Below are positions 8,090 through 18,269 of a stretch of 64,000 bases of DNA, piece by piece (within the stretch, counting starts at the first letter, position 1; each line of letters opens with the position of its first letter). Position numbers and translations under genes: made by a program. The notes under the pieces are model-generated. The model was not told the origin of the DNA. It saw only the letters and a list, made by a program, of their open reading frames with translations, and did no database searches. The DNA comes from Burkholderiales bacterium (GTDB lineage: Bacteria; Pseudomonadota; Gammaproteobacteria; Burkholderiales; Burkholderiaceae_C): assembly GCA_016185015.1 (NCBI GenBank), contig JACPOI010000016.1, positions 1 through 64,000 of the forward strand, given 5' to 3'.

Positions 8090-10930
8090 ATGACCGACAA
8101 AGTTGATTACCGCGCCACGCTGAACCTGCCGGATACACCCTTCCCCATGCGCGGCGACCTGCCCAAGCGCGAGCCGGGCTGGGTCAAGGCATGGAATGAA
8201 CAGGGCCTGTACAAGAAGCTGCGCGACGTGCGCCACGGCCAGCCCAAGTTCATCCTGCACGACGGCCCGCCTTACGCCAACGGCTCGATCCACATCGGTC
8301 ACGCCGTCAACAAGATCCTCAAGGACATGATCGTCAAGGCACGCCAGCTCAAGGGCCTGGACGCACAGTACATCCCGGGCTGGGACTGTCATGGCCTGCC
8401 GATCGAGAACGCCATCGAGAAACTGCACGGCCGCAACCTGCCGCGCGACGAGATGCAAGCCAAGAGCCGCGCCTTCGCCACCGAGCAGATCGCCGGCCAG
8501 ATGGCCGACTTCAAGCGCCTGGGCGTGCTGGGCCAGTGGGACAACCCGTACAAGACGATGAACTTCGTCAACGAGGCCGCCGAGATCCGCGCCTTCAAGC
8601 GGGTGATGGAACGTGGTTTTGTCTACCGCGGCCTCAAGCCCGTCTACTGGTGCTTCGACTGCGGTTCTTCCCTGGCCGAGTTCGAGATTGAATACCAGGA
8701 CAAGAAGAGCAGCACGCTGGACGTGGGCTTCGAATGCGCCGAGCCAGAGAAACTGGCGGCTGCCTTCGGTGTTCCGAAGCTGAACCAGGCGGCCTATGCC
8801 GTGATCTGGACCACCACCGCCTGGACCATCCCCGCCAACCAGGCGCTCAACCTGAACCCCGAACTCGAATACGCGCTGGTGCAGACCGAGCGCGGCCTGC
8901 TGGTGCTGGCGGCCGTGCTGGTCGAGAAATGCATGGAGCGTTTCAAGCTCACGGGCAAGGTGCTGGCCACCACGCTGGGCAAGAACCTGGGCTTGATCAA
9001 CTTCAAGCACCCGCTGTACGACGTGGATGCCGGCTACCGCCGCCTCAGCCCCGTCTATCTCGCCGACTACGCCACCGCCGAAGACGGCACGGGTATCGTG
9101 CACTCGGCGCCGGCCTACGGCGTGGACGACTTCAACAGCTGTGTTTCGCACGGCATGAAGTACGACGACATTCTCAACCCGGTGCAGGGCAACGGCGCTT
9201 ACGCTGCCGATTTCCCGCTCTTCGGCGGCCTCAACATCTGGAAGGCCGTGCCCGTGGTGCTGGAGGCGCTGAAGAACGCCAACCGCCTGTTCGCCACGCA
9301 GGACATTACGCACAGCTACCCGCACTGCTGGCGCCACAAGACACCGGTGATCTACCGCGCCGCGGCCCAGTGGTTCGTGCGCATGGACGAAGGCACCGGC
9401 ATCTTCACCAAGGACAAGGCCCCGCAGACCCTGCGCCAGATGGCGCTGGCTGCCATCGACGACACCAGCTTCTATCCCGAGAACGGTCGCACCCGCCTGC
9501 GCGACATGATCGCCAACCGGCCCGACTGGTGCATCTCGCGCCAGCGTAGCTGGGGCGTGCCCCTGCCCTTCCTGCTCGACGTGGACAGCGGCGAGCCGCA
9601 TCCGCGCACGCCCGAGATCATCGATCTGGCCGCTGACGTCGTTGAAAAGGGCGGCATCGAGGCGTGGAGCAAGCTCTCCACCGCCGAGATCCTGCAACGC
9701 ATCGGTGACAAGAGCAACGCCGCGCAGTGGAGCAAGAGCACCGACATCCTGGAAGTGTGGTTCGACTCCGGCACCACGCACACCACCGTGCTCAAGACTT
9801 CGCACCCGGGCGCCGGCCACGAGAGCGGCCCCGAGGCCGACCTGTACCTCGAAGGCCACGACCAGCACCGCGGCTGGTTCCACTCTTCGCTGCTGACCGC
9901 CTGCGCCATGTACGGTCGCGCACCTTACCGCGGCCTGCTGACCCACGGTTTCACCGTGGACGGCCAGGGCCGCAAGATGAGCAAGAGCGTGGGCAACGTC
10001 GTCGCGCCGCAGCAGGTCAGCGAGAAGATGGGCGCCGAGATCATCCGCCTGTGGTGCGCCGCCACCGACTACTCGGGCGACCTGGGCATCGACGACAAGA
10101 TCCTGGCGCGCGTAGTGGACACCTACCGCCGCATCCGCAACACCCTCAAGTTCCTGCTGGCCAACGTCAGCGACTTCGATCCGAAAAAGGACGCCGTTCC
10201 GCTGGGCCAGATGCTGGAGATCGACCGCTACGCGCTCAGCCGCGCCGCCGAACTGCAGGCCGAGATCCTGGCGCACTACGAGGTCTATGAATTCCACCCG
10301 GTGGTGGCCAAGCTGCAGGTCTACTGCAGCGAAGACCTGGGCGCGTTTTATCTGGACGTGCTGAAGGACCGCCTGTACACCACGGCGCCGAAATCGCTGG
10401 CCCGGCGCAGCGCGCAGACCGCGCTGTACCAGATCACCCAGGCCATGCTGCGCTGGATGGCGCCCTTCCTGAGCTTCACGGCCGAGGAAGCCTGGCAGGT
10501 GATCGGCTCGTCCGAATCGATCTTCATGGAAACCTATGTCGATCTGGGCCAGGCTGATGCCGCGCTGTTGGCCAGGTGGACCCGCATCCGCGAGATCCGC
10601 GATGCGGTGAACAAGGACATCGAGGCCCTGCGTGCCGAGGGCAAGGTGGGCGCATCGCTGCAGGCCACCGTGACACTGGCCGCTAACGCGCAAGACCACG
10701 CGCTGCTGGCCAGCCTGGGCGAGGACCTGAAGTTTGTCTTCATCACCTCGGCCGTGACGCTGCAGCCCGGCAGTGCGCTGACCGTGCAGGTCGCCCCCAG
10801 CACGGCGCAAAAATGCGAACGCTGCTGGCACTACCGCGACGACGTCGGCGTGGATGCCGCGCATCCCACCCTGTGCGGCCGTTGCACCAGCAACCTTTAT
10901 GGCGCCGGTGAAAGCCGGACGATCGCCTGA
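8090..10930 (+). CDS. ileS: Isoleucine--tRNA ligase
   Basis: Class Ia synthetase of 946 aa charging tRNA-Ile. The HIGH motif is HIGH in [19 protein letters not shown], the KMSKS loop is KMSKSVGN, and the editing (CP1) domain lies between them with [18 protein letters not shown]. The C terminus carries the bacterial zinc finger (CERCWHYRD...CGRC). Its stop overlaps the lspA start by one base (TGATG), so the two are translationally coupled as in E. coli. Confidence 0.98.
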   Translation: MTDKVDYRATLNLPDTPFPMRGDLPKREPGWVKAWNEQGLYKKLRDVRHGQPKFILHDGPPYANGSIHIGHAVNKILKDMIVKARQLKGLDAQYIPGWDCHGLPIENAIEKLHGRNLPRDEMQAKSRAFATEQIAGQMADFKRLGVLGQWDNPYKTMNFVNEAAEIRAFKRVMERGFVYRGLKPVYWCFDCGSSLAEFEIEYQDKKSSTLDVGFECAEPEKLAAAFGVPKLNQAAYAVIWTTTAWTIPANQALNLNPELEYALVQTERGLLVLAAVLVEKCMERFKLTGKVLATTLGKNLGLINFKHPLYDVDAGYRRLSPVYLADYATAEDGTGIVHSAPAYGVDDFNSCVSHGMKYDDILNPVQGNGAYAADFPLFGGLNIWKAVPVVLEALKNANRLFATQDITHSYPHCWRHKTPVIYRAAAQWFVRMDEGTGIFTKDKAPQTLRQMALAAIDDTSFYPENGRTRLRDMIANRPDWCISRQRSWGVPLPFLLDVDSGEPHPRTPEIIDLAADVVEKGGIEAWSKLSTAEILQRIGDKSNAAQWSKSTDILEVWFDSGTTHTTVLKTSHPGAGHESGPEADLYLEGHDQHRGWFHSSLLTACAMYGRAPYRGLLTHGFTVDGQGRKMSKSVGNVVAPQQVSEKMGAEIIRLWCAATDYSGDLGIDDKILARVVDTYRRIRNTLKFLLANVSDFDPKKDAVPLGQMLEIDRYALSRAAELQAEILAHYEVYEFHPVVAKLQVYCSEDLGAFYLDVLKDRLYTTAPKSLARRSAQTALYQITQAMLRWMAPFLSFTAEEAWQVIGSSESIFMETYVDLGQADAALLARWTRIREIRDAVNKDIEALRAEGKVGASLQATVTLAANAQDHALLASLGEDLKFVFITSAVTLQPGSALTVQVAPSTAQKCERCWHYRDDVGVDAAHPTLCGRCTSNLYGAGESRTIA

Positions 10931-11424
10931 TGGGTCGCGCCATCAAATCGGCCGGCCTGCTGCAGTGGCTGGGCCTGGCCTTCCTGATCCTGGTGGTGGA
11001 CCAAATCACCAAGGGACTGATCCTGGTCTATTACCACCCGGGCGAGGTCACCGTGCTGACCGATTTCCTGAACATCGTGCGCGTGCACAACCGCGGCGCG
11101 GCCTTCTCCTTCCTCGCCGGCGCCGACGGCTGGCAGCGCTGGTTCTTCGTGGGCATCGGTGCGGTGGCCGCGGTGTTCATCATCTATCTGCTGCGCACCC
11201 ATACCGGCCAGCGCCTGTTCTGCTTTGCGCTGACCTGCATCCTGGGCGGCGCCATCGGCAATGTGCTGGACCGCCTGCTGCACGGCTACGTGGTGGACAT
11301 GGTGGACTTCCATATCGGCCGCTGGCATTTCCCGGCCTTCAACGTGGCCGACACCGCCATCACCTTCGGCGTGATCTTCCTGCTGCTCGACGAGCTCCTG
11401 CGGGTACGGCGCTCGCGCGCCTGA
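10930..11424 (+). CDS. lspA: Prolipoprotein signal peptidase (signal peptidase II)
   Basis: Inner-membrane aspartyl protease that cleaves lipoprotein signal peptides ahead of the lipidated Cys. The 164-aa protein has four membrane helices and all family motifs: [17 protein letters not shown], the first catalytic Asp in [15 protein letters not shown], and the second catalytic Asp in FNVADTAI. It works with the lolC/lolD products encoded later in the window. Confidence 0.97.
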   Translation: MGRAIKSAGLLQWLGLAFLILVVDQITKGLILVYYHPGEVTVLTDFLNIVRVHNRGAAFSFLAGADGWQRWFFVGIGAVAAVFIIYLLRTHTGQRLFCFALTCILGGAIGNVLDRLLHGYVVDMVDFHIGRWHFPAFNVADTAITFGVIFLLLDELLRVRRSRA

Positions 11425-11450
11425 GTCCACCGGCCTGACACGCTCCGACC

Positions 11451-13154
11451 ATGAACACTTCAGCGGTCCACGGTGTCAGGCGCAGCAATCTGGGGCGCCT
11501 CAACGAGATCGCTGGTGTGTTGATGCGCCACGGTCTGGGCGAGCTGGTGCGCCGCTGGGGCCTGGCCGATGTGCTGGACAAGGCCGGCCACCGCCTGCAT
11601 TGGGACCACGCCGCCGACCTGGCCCACCTGCCGCCCCCCGTGCAGCTGCGCAAGGCCCTGGAGGAACTGGGCCCCACCTTCGTGAAACTCGGCCAGATCC
11701 TGGCCGGCCGCGCCGACATGTTCGGCCCCGAGTGGATCGCCGAATTCGAGAAACTGCACAGCCAGGTGCCGGCCCTGCCGCTGGACGCCCTGCGCGCGCA
11801 GCTGCGCGAAGACCTGGGCGATGAGCCCGAGGTCGTGTTCGCCCGCTTCGACCCCGAACCGCTGGCGGCCGCCTCCATCGCCCAGGTGCACCGCGCCCAG
11901 CTCAAGGATGGCAGCGAAGTCATCGTCAAGATCCGCCGCCCCGGCATCCGCGAAGTGATCGAGGCCGACCTCCGCCTGCTCGACCGCCTGGCCGCGCTGG
12001 CCGAAATCGAATTGCCGGCGCTTGCACCCTACCGCCCGCGCCAGCTGCTGCGCGAGTTCGGTCGTTCGCTGCAACGCGAACTGGACCTGGCCAGCGAATG
12101 CCGTCATGCCGAACGCCTGGCGCGCAACATGGCCGTGCTGCCATTTGTGCAGATCCCCCGCATCCACTGGGCCTGGACGCACGAACGCGTCAATGTGCAG
12201 GACTACGTGCAGGGCATCGCCGGCCACGCACTCGACCAGCTCGACGGCGCCGGGCTGGACCGCAAGCTGCTAGCCCGGCGTGGTGCCCAGGCCGTGCTCA
12301 AGATGATCGTGGAAGATGGTTTCTTCCACGCCGACCCGCACCCGGGCAACGTCTTTTACCTGCCGGACAACCGGCTCGCCTTCATCGATTTCGGCATGGT
12401 GGGCCACCTCTCCATGCGCCGGCGCCAGCAACTGCTCAAGCTGCTGCTGGGCCTGGTGCAGCGCGAGCCGCAGACGGTGGTGGACGTGCTGCTGGACTGG
12501 ACGCGTGACGGCCAGACCGTGCCGGTGGAACGGCTGGAAAGCGATATCGAGGCGTTTCTCGACCAGTACCACGGCACCCCGCTGGCCGAGCTGAGCCTGG
12601 GCCGCATGCTGGTGGACGTGACGGCCATCCTGCGCGAAAACCACCTGGCGCTGCCCGCCGACCTGGCCCTGCTGATCAAGGCCTTCATCACGCTGGAGGG
12701 CCTGGGCCGCGGCCTGGACCCGAACTTCAACATGGCCGCCGAGGCCCTGCCCCTGCTGCAGCAGGTCATACGCGCGCGTTACCGGCCCAGGGCGATGGCG
12801 GGGCGCGTCTGGGGTTCCTGGCTACGCCTGCTGGAAGTGGCCGAGCAACTGCCGCAAGACCTCTCCCGCCTGCTGCGCAAGGCGCGCCAGGGACGCATGG
12901 GGCTGGACATCGAGAGCCGCTCGCTGCGCCACGTGGGCAAGCAGCTCGACCGCGCAGCCAACCGGATCTCGCTGGCGCTGATCATTGCGGCGCTCATCAT
13001 CGGCTCCTCCATCGTCATGACGGTGGGCGGCGGCCCCACCTTGCTGGGCCTGCCGGCCTTCGGCCTGCTGGGTTTCCTGGGCGCGGGCATCGGCGCACTC
13101 TGGCTGGGCCGCTCGATCTGGCGCAGCCATCGGCACGAAGACGACGAACTTTAG
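11451..13154 (+). CDS. ubiB: UbiB/ABC1 atypical kinase, ubiquinone biosynthesis
   Basis: Protein-kinase-like ATPase needed for ubiquinone synthesis; its exact substrate is not established. The 567-aa protein shows the family KxGQ motif (GPTFVKLGQILAGR), AAASIAQVHRAQL in place of a P-loop, VKIRRPG with the nucleotide-binding Lys, FFHADPHPGNVFYL (catalytic loop) and FIDFGMVG (DFG equivalent). Two hydrophobic helices at the C terminus (about residues 505-555) anchor it to the membrane. It stands apart from other ubi genes, 26 bp after lspA. Confidence 0.92.
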   Translation: MNTSAVHGVRRSNLGRLNEIAGVLMRHGLGELVRRWGLADVLDKAGHRLHWDHAADLAHLPPPVQLRKALEELGPTFVKLGQILAGRADMFGPEWIAEFEKLHSQVPALPLDALRAQLREDLGDEPEVVFARFDPEPLAAASIAQVHRAQLKDGSEVIVKIRRPGIREVIEADLRLLDRLAALAEIELPALAPYRPRQLLREFGRSLQRELDLASECRHAERLARNMAVLPFVQIPRIHWAWTHERVNVQDYVQGIAGHALDQLDGAGLDRKLLARRGAQAVLKMIVEDGFFHADPHPGNVFYLPDNRLAFIDFGMVGHLSMRRRQQLLKLLLGLVQREPQTVVDVLLDWTRDGQTVPVERLESDIEAFLDQYHGTPLAELSLGRMLVDVTAILRENHLALPADLALLIKAFITLEGLGRGLDPNFNMAAEALPLLQQVIRARYRPRAMAGRVWGSWLRLLEVAEQLPQDLSRLLRKARQGRMGLDIESRSLRHVGKQLDRAANRISLALIIAALIIGSSIVMTVGGGPTLLGLPAFGLLGFLGAGIGALWLGRSIWRSHRHEDDEL

Positions 13155-13213
13155 TCCTGTCGTGTCCGCGTTTCCCCGCATCCAAAAATAAAGCCCCAGT
13201 TCCCGGGCCAGTT

Positions 13214-13221
13214 GCCGAAAT
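13214..13221 (+). promoter_or_regulatory. Possible sigma-28 (FliA) -10 element
   Basis: GCCGAAAT differs from the flagellar -10 consensus GCCGATAA at two positions and lies 90 bp before the flagellin ATG. There is a TAAA at 13189, but 21 bp away instead of about 15, and no good -35 at the right distance. Weak. Confidence 0.25.
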
Positions 13222-13231
13222 CAGTGCAGAG

Positions 13232-13276
13232 GCGGTCTTTCCTGCGGACAGACCGCGCCTGGGCCGTGCGCCCAGG
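13232..13276 (+). other. Two hairpins in the flagellin leader
   Basis: GCGGTCT (13232-13238) pairs with AGACCGC (13250-13256), and CCTGGG (13258-13263) with CCCAGG (13271-13276). They sit between ubiB and the flagellin gene and may end ubiB transcription or structure the flagellin 5' leader. No T-tract follows. Confidence 0.4.
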
Positions 13277-13311
13277 GAATCTGCAACTGACTTGGAGCCA
13301 CAGGACCCGTC

Positions 13312-15009
13312 ATGGGGATGGTGATCAACACCGGCATGCTGTCGCTGACGGCCCAGAGAAATCTGGGCACGAGTCAGTCGAGTTTTGCCACCTCCATACA
13401 ACGCCTGTCGAGCGGGCTGCGCATCAACAGCGCCCGCGACGACGCGGCGGGCCTGGCCATTTCCGAGCGTTTCACCAGCCAGATCCGCGGCCAGAACCAG
13501 GCCATCCGCAATGCCAACGACGGCATCTCCATGCTGCAGACGGCCGAAGGCGCGGCCACCACCGTCACGGGCAACCTGCAGCGCATCCGCGAGCTGGCGG
13601 TGCAGTCGGCCAACGCCACCAATTCGGCCTCGGACCGGCAGTCCCTGCAGCAGGAAGTCAACCAGCTGGCTGCCGAGATCGATCGCATCGGGCGCACTAC
13701 CGAATTCAACACGCTCAAGGTCTTCGACCAGAGCCGCAACAAGGTGACCGGCCTGAGCAACACCGACCAGGATGCCGTCATCGAAGGCCTGCAGGGCGGC
13801 TGGCTGGAGGTGGCCGAGAACATGATCAGCCAAGCCTACGGCATCATGGGCAAGGGCAATGCCATCAGCATCGAGCTCACCACTTTCACGGATGCCGCCG
13901 GCAATACCGCGGCACGAGTCGTCTCCTCCGTGGGCGCCAGCGGGCCCGGCACAAACATCAAGATGCAGATCGACATGGCGGACTTCGTGCCGCCCAACCT
14001 GCCCAACGGCGGCAACGCCCCCTTCTACAACGACCGCATCATCGCGCATGAGATGGTGCATGCCGTCATGGCCACCGGCGCGAGCTGGGGCGAACTGGCC
14101 AACGACGGCACCGCCACCTGGTTCCTTGAAGGCGCCGCCGAGTTCATCCACGGCGCCGAGGAGCGGGTGCAGGCCGACGGAGTCGCCGCCACGCTGGCCG
14201 ACAACATCAGCGCCTGGGGTGGCGGCAGCGTCGACTATTCATCGGCCTATGTGGCCATCCGCTACCTGCATGAAAAGATCCAGGCGGCCGGCGGCAACGG
14301 TGTGCAGGACATGCTGCAGTACCTGCACAACAACGCCGGCAAGACGCTGAACGACGCCTTCGTGAATGCCACCCGTGGCGCCTATGCCAGCCAGGCGGCC
14401 TTCGTGACCGATTTCAATGCGAACAAGGCCGGTTTCGTCGCCGGCTTCGACTTCAGCAACAGCGATCCCGGCGCCATCGGCGGTCTCGACGTCGACAACG
14501 GCACCGCCCAGACCGCCAAGAGCGTGGTCCAGGACTTCGGCAACCGCAGCGGCACCGATGTCCTCTCCGGCTTCACCGAGACCTGGGAAGACCTGGGCAA
14601 GGCCGGCGGCACCGGCAACATCCTGAGCTTCCAGGTCGGCGCGAATGCGGGCCAGACCATCGACACCGCCATCGGCGGCATGAACCTGGGTTCGCTGGGT
14701 CTGATGAACGTGGACGTCACCTCGGTCGACAACGCCAGCCTGGCCATGCGCCAGATCGACAAGGCGCTGAACTACGTCAGCGGCACCCGCGCCAAGCTGG
14801 GGGCGCAGATGTCGCGCTTCGACACCACCGTCCAGAACCTGCAGCTCAGCAGCGAGAACATGTCGGCCAGCCGCTCGCGCGTGATGGACGCCGACTTCGC
14901 CCAGGAGACTGCAGCGGTTTCGCGCGCCCAGATCCTGCAGAACGCCGGCACGGCCATGGTGGCGCAGGCCAACCAGATGCCGCGCATGGTGCTGACGCTG
15001 CTGCGCTAG
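13312..15009 (+). CDS. fliC: Flagellinolysin: flagellin with collagenase-like zinc protease domain
   Basis: The 565-aa protein is a flagellin at both ends. Residues 1-170 are D0/D1 ([32 protein letters not shown]) and about 465-565 the C-terminal D1/D0 ([15 protein letters not shown], ending MVLTLLR). The variable region is a gluzincin metalloprotease: H246-E-M-V-H250 (zinc ligands plus general base Glu247), then WFLEGAAEF with Glu273 as third zinc ligand, the W-x-x-E-G-x-A-E spacing seen in M9 clostridial collagenases. A helical helper region follows ([14 protein letters not shown], about 308-375). This architecture is the known flagellinolysin family, in which the filament surface is proteolytic. 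All catalytic residues are present. AGGA lies 8 bases before the ATG. There are no other flagellar genes next to it. The substrate is unknown. Confidence 0.95.
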   Translation: MGMVINTGMLSLTAQRNLGTSQSSFATSIQRLSSGLRINSARDDAAGLAISERFTSQIRGQNQAIRNANDGISMLQTAEGAATTVTGNLQRIRELAVQSANATNSASDRQSLQQEVNQLAAEIDRIGRTTEFNTLKVFDQSRNKVTGLSNTDQDAVIEGLQGGWLEVAENMISQAYGIMGKGNAISIELTTFTDAAGNTAARVVSSVGASGPGTNIKMQIDMADFVPPNLPNGGNAPFYNDRIIAHEMVHAVMATGASWGELANDGTATWFLEGAAEFIHGAEERVQADGVAATLADNISAWGGGSVDYSSAYVAIRYLHEKIQAAGGNGVQDMLQYLHNNAGKTLNDAFVNATRGAYASQAAFVTDFNANKAGFVAGFDFSNSDPGAIGGLDVDNGTAQTAKSVVQDFGNRSGTDVLSGFTETWEDLGKAGGTGNILSFQVGANAGQTIDTAIGGMNLGSLGLMNVDVTSVDNASLAMRQIDKALNYVSGTRAKLGAQMSRFDTTVQNLQLSSENMSASRSRVMDADFAQETAAVSRAQILQNAGTAMVAQANQMPRMVLTLLR

Positions 15010-15042
15010 ACGTAGTCTCAAGGCAGGGCAGCAACGCCCGCT

Positions 15043-16038
15043 TCACAGCGTCAGGATGGTGCTGCCCGTGGTCTTGCGGGCTTCCAGGTCACGGTGCGCC
15101 TGCTGCACCTGCTCCAGCGGGTAGCGCTGCTCGATGTTGATCTTCACCTTGCCGCTGCCCACCATGGCGAACAGGTCGTCGGCCATGGCCTGCGTGCTCT
15201 CGCGCGTGGCGATGTGGGTGAACAGGGTCTGGCGCGTCACGTAGATCGAGCCCTTGGCGGCCAGGCTGCCCGGCGCAAACGGCGGCACCACGCCCGAGGA
15301 GTTGCCGAAGCTGGCCATCAGGCCGAAGGGGCGCAGGCAGTCCAGCGACTTGTCCCAGGTGTCCTTGCCTACCGAGTCGTACACCACCTTCACGCCCTTG
15401 CCACCGGTGATCTCCTTCACGCGCGGCAGGAAGTCTTCCTTGTTGTAGTTGATCACGTGCGCGGCACCATTGGCCTTCGCCAGTTCGCATTTGGCGTCGG
15501 TGCCGGCGGTGCCGATCAGCTGCAGGCCCAGGGCGCGGGCCCACTGACAGGCAATCAGGCCCACGCCGCCGGCGGCGGCGTGGAAGAGCACGTGGTCGCC
15601 AGGCTGCAGTCCCTCGACCGGGCGCACCTTCTTGAGCAGGTATTGCGCCGTCAGGCCCTTGAGCATCATGGCCGCACCGGTATCGAAGTCGATGTTGTCG
15701 GGCAGCTTGCAGACACATTTGGCCGGTAGCACGCGCAGTTCGCAATAAGCACCGGGCGGCTGGCTGGCGTAGGCGGCGCGGTCGCCCACCTTGAGATGCG
15801 TGACGCCCTCGCCCACCGCCTCGACGATGCCCGAGGCTTCCATGCCCAGCTGCAAGGGCATGGGCAGCTGGTAGACACCGCTGCGCTGGTAGACATCGAT
15901 GAAATTCAGGCCGCAGGCCTTGTGGCGGATACGGATCTCGCCCGGGCCGGGATCGCCCACCATCACCTCGGCGATCTTCATTTCTTCGGGGCCGCCGTGC
16001 TGGGCAATGCGCACCGCGCGGGATTTGAACTGGCTCAT
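15043..16038 (-). CDS. Quinone oxidoreductase (QorA-type, zinc-free MDR family)
   Basis: NADPH-dependent one-electron quinone reductase of the medium-chain dehydrogenase superfamily, 331 aa, cytoplasmic. It shows the GroES-like N domain (GEIRIRHKACGLNFIDVYQR, PLQLGMEASGIVEAVG) and a Rossmann fold with VLFHAAAGGVGLIACQWA. No structural-zinc Cys cluster is present, which separates it from alcohol dehydrogenases. GGAGACA lies 6-12 bases before the ATG. It appears to be a single-gene unit. Confidence 0.9.
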   Translation of the reverse strand: MSQFKSRAVRIAQHGGPEEMKIAEVMVGDPGPGEIRIRHKACGLNFIDVYQRSGVYQLPMPLQLGMEASGIVEAVGEGVTHLKVGDRAAYASQPPGAYCELRVLPAKCVCKLPDNIDFDTGAAMMLKGLTAQYLLKKVRPVEGLQPGDHVLFHAAAGGVGLIACQWARALGLQLIGTAGTDAKCELAKANGAAHVINYNKEDFLPRVKEITGGKGVKVVYDSVGKDTWDKSLDCLRPFGLMASFGNSSGVVPPFAPGSLAAKGSIYVTRQTLFTHIATRESTQAMADDLFAMVGSGKVKINIEQRYPLEQVQQAHRDLEARKTTGSTILTL

Positions 16039-16154
16039 GTCTGTCTCCTTGTATTGAACAAAATTCTACGTGAGCATACGAGTGCCCACCGGCCGCAGGG
16101 CCAAACCCCTCGGGCGACAGCGCCTCGGCCCGGGGCTTGCTACAGTGCCAACCC

Positions 16155-17060
16155 ATGCACACCCGTCTCAGCCCCTCCACCGCCCTGCTTCTGACCGTCC
16201 CGCCCCTGATGTGGGCGGGCAACGCCGTGGTAGGCCGCATGGTGGGCGAACTCGTGCCGCCCATGATGCTCAATCTGCTGCGCTGGGCGCTGGCCGGCCT
16301 GATCCTGCTGCCCCTGGCGGCCTGGGTCCTCAAGCGCGACAGCGGAATGTGGCAACACTGGCGGCGCTTCTCCATGCTGGGCCTGCTCAGTGTGGGTGCC
16401 TACAACGCCCTGCAGTACCTGGCCCTCAAGACCTCCTCGCCGATCAACGTCACCCTGGTGGCCGCCAGCATGCCGATCTGGATGCAGCTCATCGGCCGAC
16501 TGTTCTTTGCAGCGCCCGTATCAAGGCGCCAGCTGCTGGGCGCCTTCCTCTCGATCAGCGGCGTGCTGCTGGTGCTCAGCCGCGGCCACATCGACACGCT
16601 GCTACAGGTCCAGCTGCTGCCGGGCGACATCTACATCCTGATCGCGTCCATCTGCTGGGCTTTCTACAGCTGGATGCTGGCGCGCCCGGGAGGCGAGCCG
16701 CACACCATCCGCGGCGACTGGGCCGCTTTCCTGATGGCGCAGATCGTCTTTGGCCTGGTCTGGTCGACCTTCTTTGCCGCCGGTGAATGGGCTGTGGTGG
16801 ATCAATCCATCACCTGGGGCTGGCCGCTGGCCGCAGCCCTGGTCTTCGTGGCCGTGGGACCGGCCCTGCTGGCCTACCGCGCCTGGGGCATCGGCGTGCA
16901 ACGCGCGGGCCCCACGGTCGCCAGCTTCTTCGGCAACCTCACGCCCCTGCTCGCGGCGCTGATGTCCGCCGCCCTGCTGGGCGAGCTGCCGCAGCTGTAC
17001 CACGGCGCCGCCTTCGTGCTCATCGTCTGCGGCATCGTGGTGTCGTCGGCACGGCGCTGA
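16155..17060 (+). CDS. EamA-family DMT transporter (1)
   Basis: Inner-membrane permease of about 301 aa with ten predicted helices arranged as two EamA repeats (PPLMWAGNAVVGRMV at the start; second repeat from GDIYILIASICWAFYSW). This family exports amino acids or other metabolites; the substrate is not deducible. ATG at 16155 (MHTRLSPST) is preferred to the in-frame TTG at 16137. The gene converges on the binding-protein gene, and the two stops share one palindrome. Confidence 0.88.
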   Translation: MHTRLSPSTALLLTVPPLMWAGNAVVGRMVGELVPPMMLNLLRWALAGLILLPLAAWVLKRDSGMWQHWRRFSMLGLLSVGAYNALQYLALKTSSPINVTLVAASMPIWMQLIGRLFFAAPVSRRQLLGAFLSISGVLLVLSRGHIDTLLQVQLLPGDIYILIASICWAFYSWMLARPGGEPHTIRGDWAAFLMAQIVFGLVWSTFFAAGEWAVVDQSITWGWPLAAALVFVAVGPALLAYRAWGIGVQRAGPTVASFFGNLTPLLAALMSAALLGELPQLYHGAAFVLIVCGIVVSSARR

Positions 17061-17077
17061 AGGCCGGCCTTCAGCGC
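17054..17077. terminator. Bidirectional terminator palindrome overlapping both stops
   Basis: A perfect 24-bp palindrome with half-site GCGCTGAAGGCC spans the stop of the DMT gene (17058-17060) and of the convergent binding-protein gene (17071-17073). No long T-tract is present. It probably serves as a hairpin terminator for both genes. Confidence 0.55.
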
Positions 17078-18177
17078 TGGGGCAGGTAGCGCCCGCCGCG
17101 GATTTCGGTGAAGTAGACCTTGCGCTCGGTGTCGCCGTTGGCGTCGAACACGATCTCCTGCTGCAAGCCGCGATAGGGTCCCGAGCGCAGCGCCGCGGCC
17201 TTCAGGGTTTCGCCCTTGGCGCTGTTCTTCAGGGCCGTGAGCACCACGGTGGCCGCGTCGTAGGCCGAAATGGAGCTGTAGCCCGGCGCGCGCTGGAAGC
17301 GCTTGAAATAGGCCTCGGTGAAATTGTGGAACCGGGGCGTTTCGTCATCACGGTCGTAGTTCTGCACGATCAGCAGCCCTTCGACCACTTCGCCGCCGAG
17401 TTCGATCAGCTGCTCGGTGGCGGCCCACTCCGAAGCAGCGATGGGCAGGCGCGGTGCCAGGCGCCGGGCCTGCTGCGCCAGCCGGGCCACGTCCAGCGCG
17501 CCGGAGATGAAGAGCATGCCGTCGGGCTTGCCGGCGAGCATGCGCCCAACGACCAGCGAGAAGTCCGTCTGGGGCCCGGATTCGTAGGGCACCTCGGCGG
17601 CCAGCTGCCCGCCCTGCGACTGGACGGTGGTGCGAAATTCCTTGAGCCAGGATTCCGTGAAGTTGCGGTTGCGCGTGTCATAGGCCACGGCGATGCGCTG
17701 CTGCCCGCGCCCGCCCAGCACCCGTGCATAGTCGCGCGCGTTGTCGCGCGTGGTGCGATTGATGCGGAACAGGTTGTCGTCCTTGCCGTAGAAGTCCATC
17801 GAAGTGATGGTCGGGCTGATCTGGAAGATGCCGGCCTGCCCGGTGATGGGCACGATGACTTCAGCCATGCTGCTGGTGAAAGGGCCGATCACGGCTTCGA
17901 CCTTGGCTGCCACCAGCTCCTGGGCCGAACGCGCGGCGGTTTCCTTGCTCTGCGCGTCGTCGCGCTCGATCAGCTCGACCATGCGGCCATCGACGCCACC
18001 GTCCCGGTTGAACTGCTCGACCGCCAGGATCACCCCGTTGAGCCCGGACTGGCCATTGTCGGAATTGGGGCCCGTCAGACCGCCGATGAAGCCGATCTTG
18101 ACGGGCGCCTTGGGCCCGCAACCCGCCAGCAGCAAGCCCGCCAGGGCCAGGACCGTCAGCCACGTACGCTTGTTCAT
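17071..18177 (-). CDS. LivK-type substrate-binding lipoprotein, orphan
   Basis: Periplasmic type I binding protein of 368 aa for amino acids or a related ligand. It has a lipoprotein signal peptide with lipobox LLAGC (residues 16-20), then KIGFIGGLTGPNSDNGQSGL, the usual first strand and ligand loop. No livHMGF permease or ATPase genes are nearby. It is divergent from a PAS sensor kinase across a 92-bp A/T-rich gap, so it may serve the kinase as a ligand sensor rather than feeding a transporter. That role is inference from position. Confidence 0.85.
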   Translation of the reverse strand: MNKRTWLTVLALAGLLLAGCGPKAPVKIGFIGGLTGPNSDNGQSGLNGVILAVEQFNRDGGVDGRMVELIERDDAQSKETAARSAQELVAAKVEAVIGPFTSSMAEVIVPITGQAGIFQISPTITSMDFYGKDDNLFRINRTTRDNARDYARVLGGRGQQRIAVAYDTRNRNFTESWLKEFRTTVQSQGGQLAAEVPYESGPQTDFSLVVGRMLAGKPDGMLFISGALDVARLAQQARRLAPRLPIAASEWAATEQLIELGGEVVEGLLIVQNYDRDDETPRFHNFTEAYFKRFQRAPGYSSISAYDAATVVLTALKNSAKGETLKAAALRSGPYRGLQQEIVFDANGDTERKVYFTEIRGGRYLPQR

Positions 18178-18238
18178 CGCAACTCCTTAAAGTGACAACC
18201 AGGGACTAATTTGATTTATCCAAATTTATCATTTTTGT

Positions 18239-18244
18239 TATAAT
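18239..18244 (+). promoter_or_regulatory. Sigma-70-like -10 box before sensor kinase
   Basis: A perfect TATAAT in a markedly A/T-rich stretch (18205-18260) that contrasts with the GC-rich surroundings. The matching -35 (TTATCC at 18216-18221, 17-bp spacer) is poor. TTTGATT (18210-18216) and AATCAAA (18246-18252) form an inverted pair around the box, a possible operator for both divergent genes. Confidence 0.45.
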
Positions 18245-18269
18245 TAATCAAATTTTCAAACCTAACCCC

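Noticed and set aside
7865..10864. A 999-codon open frame on the minus strand opposite ileS
   Set aside because: It lies antisense to an unmistakable ileS, has low-complexity His/Gln/Ala-rich composition and no domain; GC-rich genes leave such open shadows.
13185..13221. Full sigma-28 promoter for the flagellin gene
   Set aside because: TAAA and GCCGAAAT are present, but the spacing is 21 bp where about 15 is needed; only the -10-like box was kept, at low confidence.
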